Source: Magnetospira sp.
Lineage (GTDB): Bacteria; Pseudomonadota; Alphaproteobacteria; Rhodospirillales; Magnetospiraceae
DNA length: 6,586 nt
NCBI GenBank assembly: GCA_028277325.1
Contig: JANQGL010000272.1
Coordinates: 1-6,586, forward strand
Direction: 5' to 3'
The position numbers and the translations under genes are program-made. The notes beneath the pieces were generated by a model, which had not been told where the DNA came from, ran no database searches, and was given only the letters and a program-made list of their open reading frames with translations. Below are positions 5,998 to 6,586 of the stretch, piece after piece. Position 1 is the stretch's first letter; every line of letters starts with the position of its first letter.

Positions 5998-6024
5998 CGC
6001 GGATTTATGCCTCACTTGGCCAGT
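5978..6024. promoter_or_regulatory. inverted repeat ACTGGCC/GGCCAGT in the divergent spacer
   Basis: ACTGGCC (5978-5984) and GGCCAGT (6018-6024) are exact reverse complements, 33 bases apart. Outside them CC (5975-5976) and GG (6026-6027) also pair, after one mismatch. The left arm sits between the -35 and -10 of the PadR-like promoter. This could be a pair of operator half-sites for self-regulation and control of the divergent PAS gene. The function is inferred from place and symmetry. Confidence 0.4.
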
Positions 6025-6109
6025 CGGATATGGGGCGCCGCGGCGGCCTGTCAAGAGCCCCGCGGGACTTGATTTCGGATCAGGAATGGTCGATGGTTCG
6101 AGACTCGTC

Positions 6110-6127
6110 GCGCGCTCTTCGGCGCGC
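6110..6127 (+). other. leader hairpin just before the PAS gene's ribosome binding site
   Basis: GCGCGC (6110-6115) and GCGCGC (6122-6127) form a perfect 6-bp stem around TCTTCG, and the C(TTCG)G inside matches the very stable UUCG tetraloop. It ends five bases before the GGAGG at 6132. It may affect translation of the PAS gene, or be a by-product of GC-rich sequence. Confidence 0.35.
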
Positions 6128-6131
6128 TTCC

Positions 6132-6136
6132 GGAGG
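6132..6136 (+). promoter_or_regulatory. ribosome binding site that sets the PAS gene start at ATG 6143
   Basis: GGAGG is followed by six bases and then ATG at 6143. The in-frame ATG at 6086 has an AGGA directly against it with no spacing and would add an arginine-rich, poorly conserved-looking stretch, so 6143 is preferred. Confidence 0.65.
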
Positions 6137-6142
6137 GCCCCG

Positions 6143-6586
6143 ATGCGCCTGCCCAACGCTGCCCAGGCACGCCGCCAGGGCGATCGATTTCTGGCTTTCG
6201 CCTTCGCCGCCGGCGACTTGCTCGTCGAGGTGGATTCGGCCGGGGTCATCGTGTTCAGCCGGGGCACCTCGCCGCGCCTCCTCGACCGGGATCCGGCCGA
6301 GCTGGACGGCATGCGGCTCGTCGACGCGGTGGTGCCGACCCAGCGTCGGGCGGCCGAGGAGCTCCTTGACCGACTGCGCGAGACCGGCCGGGTGCGCGAG
6401 GTGGTGGTCGACCTCCTGAGCCGCGACGGGGAGGCGCGCCACTTCTCGGTGTCCGGCATCCTGCTGCCGGATCACGGCGGAGTCTGCAACTTGGTGCTGA
6501 CCCGGCGCCCGCACGCCGCGACCGGCATCGACAAGGCCGAAATGACGCCCGAGGAGTTCGGGGACGAGGTGCAGCGGTCGCTGGCC
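6143..6586 (+). CDS. PAS-domain protein, N-terminal part (runs off the right edge)
   Basis: The frame stays open from ATG 6143 to the last base, giving 148 residues without a stop. Residues about 15-123 look like a PAS sensor domain: RFLAFAFAAGDLLVEVD (15-31), then the VIVFSRGTS strand-turn, a helical middle (PAELDGMRLVDAVVP, 51-65), and closing strands REVVVDLLSRDG and HFSVSGILL. The last residues (ATGIDKAEMTPEEFGDEVQ) look like a linker to a further domain. PAS domains bind small ligands or cofactors and pass a signal to an attached output. Proteins with this start in Rhodospirillales often continue into signalling domains such as EAL, but the output domain here is outside the window, so its function is open. 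No transmembrane segment is clear, which suggests a cytoplasmic sensor. It is divergent from the PadR-like gene, with a 210-base spacer that shows no convincing plus-strand -35/-10 pair. Confidence 0.72.
   Translation, partial: MRLPNAAQARRQGDRFLAFAFAAGDLLVEVDSAGVIVFSRGTSPRLLDRDPAELDGMRLVDAVVPTQRRAAEELLDRLRETGRVREVVVDLLSRDGEARHFSVSGILLPDHGGVCNLVLTRRPHAATGIDKAEMTPEEFGDEVQRSLA

Noticed and set aside
5940..6000. tRNA-like words on the minus strand (AGTTGGTAGAAT, CTTTGCA), suggestive of a D-loop and an Ala anticodon loop
   Set aside because: The D-stem bases do not pair, the spacing between D-arm and anticodon loop is too long, the anticodon stem pairs at only about three positions, and no T-arm or matching acceptor stem follows. 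The words also fall in a promoter and leader.
5911..6459. Frames on both strands across the divergent spacer (minus 5911-6459, plus 5916-6419)
   Set aside because: They cross promoters and the PAS gene, have biased Arg/Ser/Pro compositions and no domain; the frame from 6143 explains the region better.
1..6586. CRISPR array, insertion sequence, phage or defence genes
   Set aside because: No regularly spaced repeats, transposase, integrase or defence-type proteins are seen; the gene content is ordinary chromosomal housekeeping and regulation.

Overview
The window is a GC-rich, densely coded piece of bacterial chromosome. It looks alphaproteobacterial, most likely from the Rhodospirillales/Azospirillum side. 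The evidence is a third codon position that is almost always G or C, the aroQ-accB-accC order, a Pat-type ATP-grasp/GNAT fusion, a TolC-family protein, and a regulator and PAS protein that resemble types I associate with that group. The assignment is inferred from protein character; no database search was made.

Layout, left to right. (1) Bases 1-153 form a near-perfect inverted repeat. The first 63 bases are a reversed copy of bases 91-153, which lie inside a well-conserved coding region. The left end therefore looks like a chimeric or snap-back contig end, and the N-terminal part of the first gene is lost there. (2) 60-1241, plus: the C-terminal part (ATP-grasp plus GNAT) of a Pat-like acyl-CoA synthetase/acetyltransferase. 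(3) 1242-1499: a spacer holding a possible terminator, an AT-rich palindrome, a sigma70-like promoter and a good ribosome binding site. (4) 1500-2918, plus: a TolC-family outer membrane efflux/type I secretion protein. (5) 2919-3008: a convergent spacer with palindromes. (6) 5287 down to 3009, minus: aroQ, accB, accC, a compact operon with an ATGA overlap between the first two genes and 18 bases between the last two. A promoter-like element lies just upstream. (7) 5932 down to 5393, minus: a PadR-like winged-helix regulator with its own promoter-like element. (8) 5933-6142: a divergent regulatory spacer. (9) 6143 to the right edge, plus: the start of a PAS-domain protein.

Function. The aroQ-accBC block joins a shikimate-pathway step (type II 3-dehydroquinase) to the biotin carrier and biotin carboxylase of acetyl-CoA carboxylase, which begins fatty acid synthesis. 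The Pat-like protein may also act on acetyl-CoA metabolism by acetylating enzymes, but nothing in the sequence links it to the acc operon. The TolC-like protein has no inner-membrane partner gene in view. The PadR-like regulator and the PAS protein are divergent, and an inverted repeat in their spacer could be a shared operator.

I do not see a new multi-gene system. The points most worth a second look are the inverted contig end, three GTTGCG hexamers at the aroQ-accBC promoter, the inverted repeat under the PadR-like promoter, and a Gly-to-Arg change in the acetyl-CoA loop of the GNAT domain.
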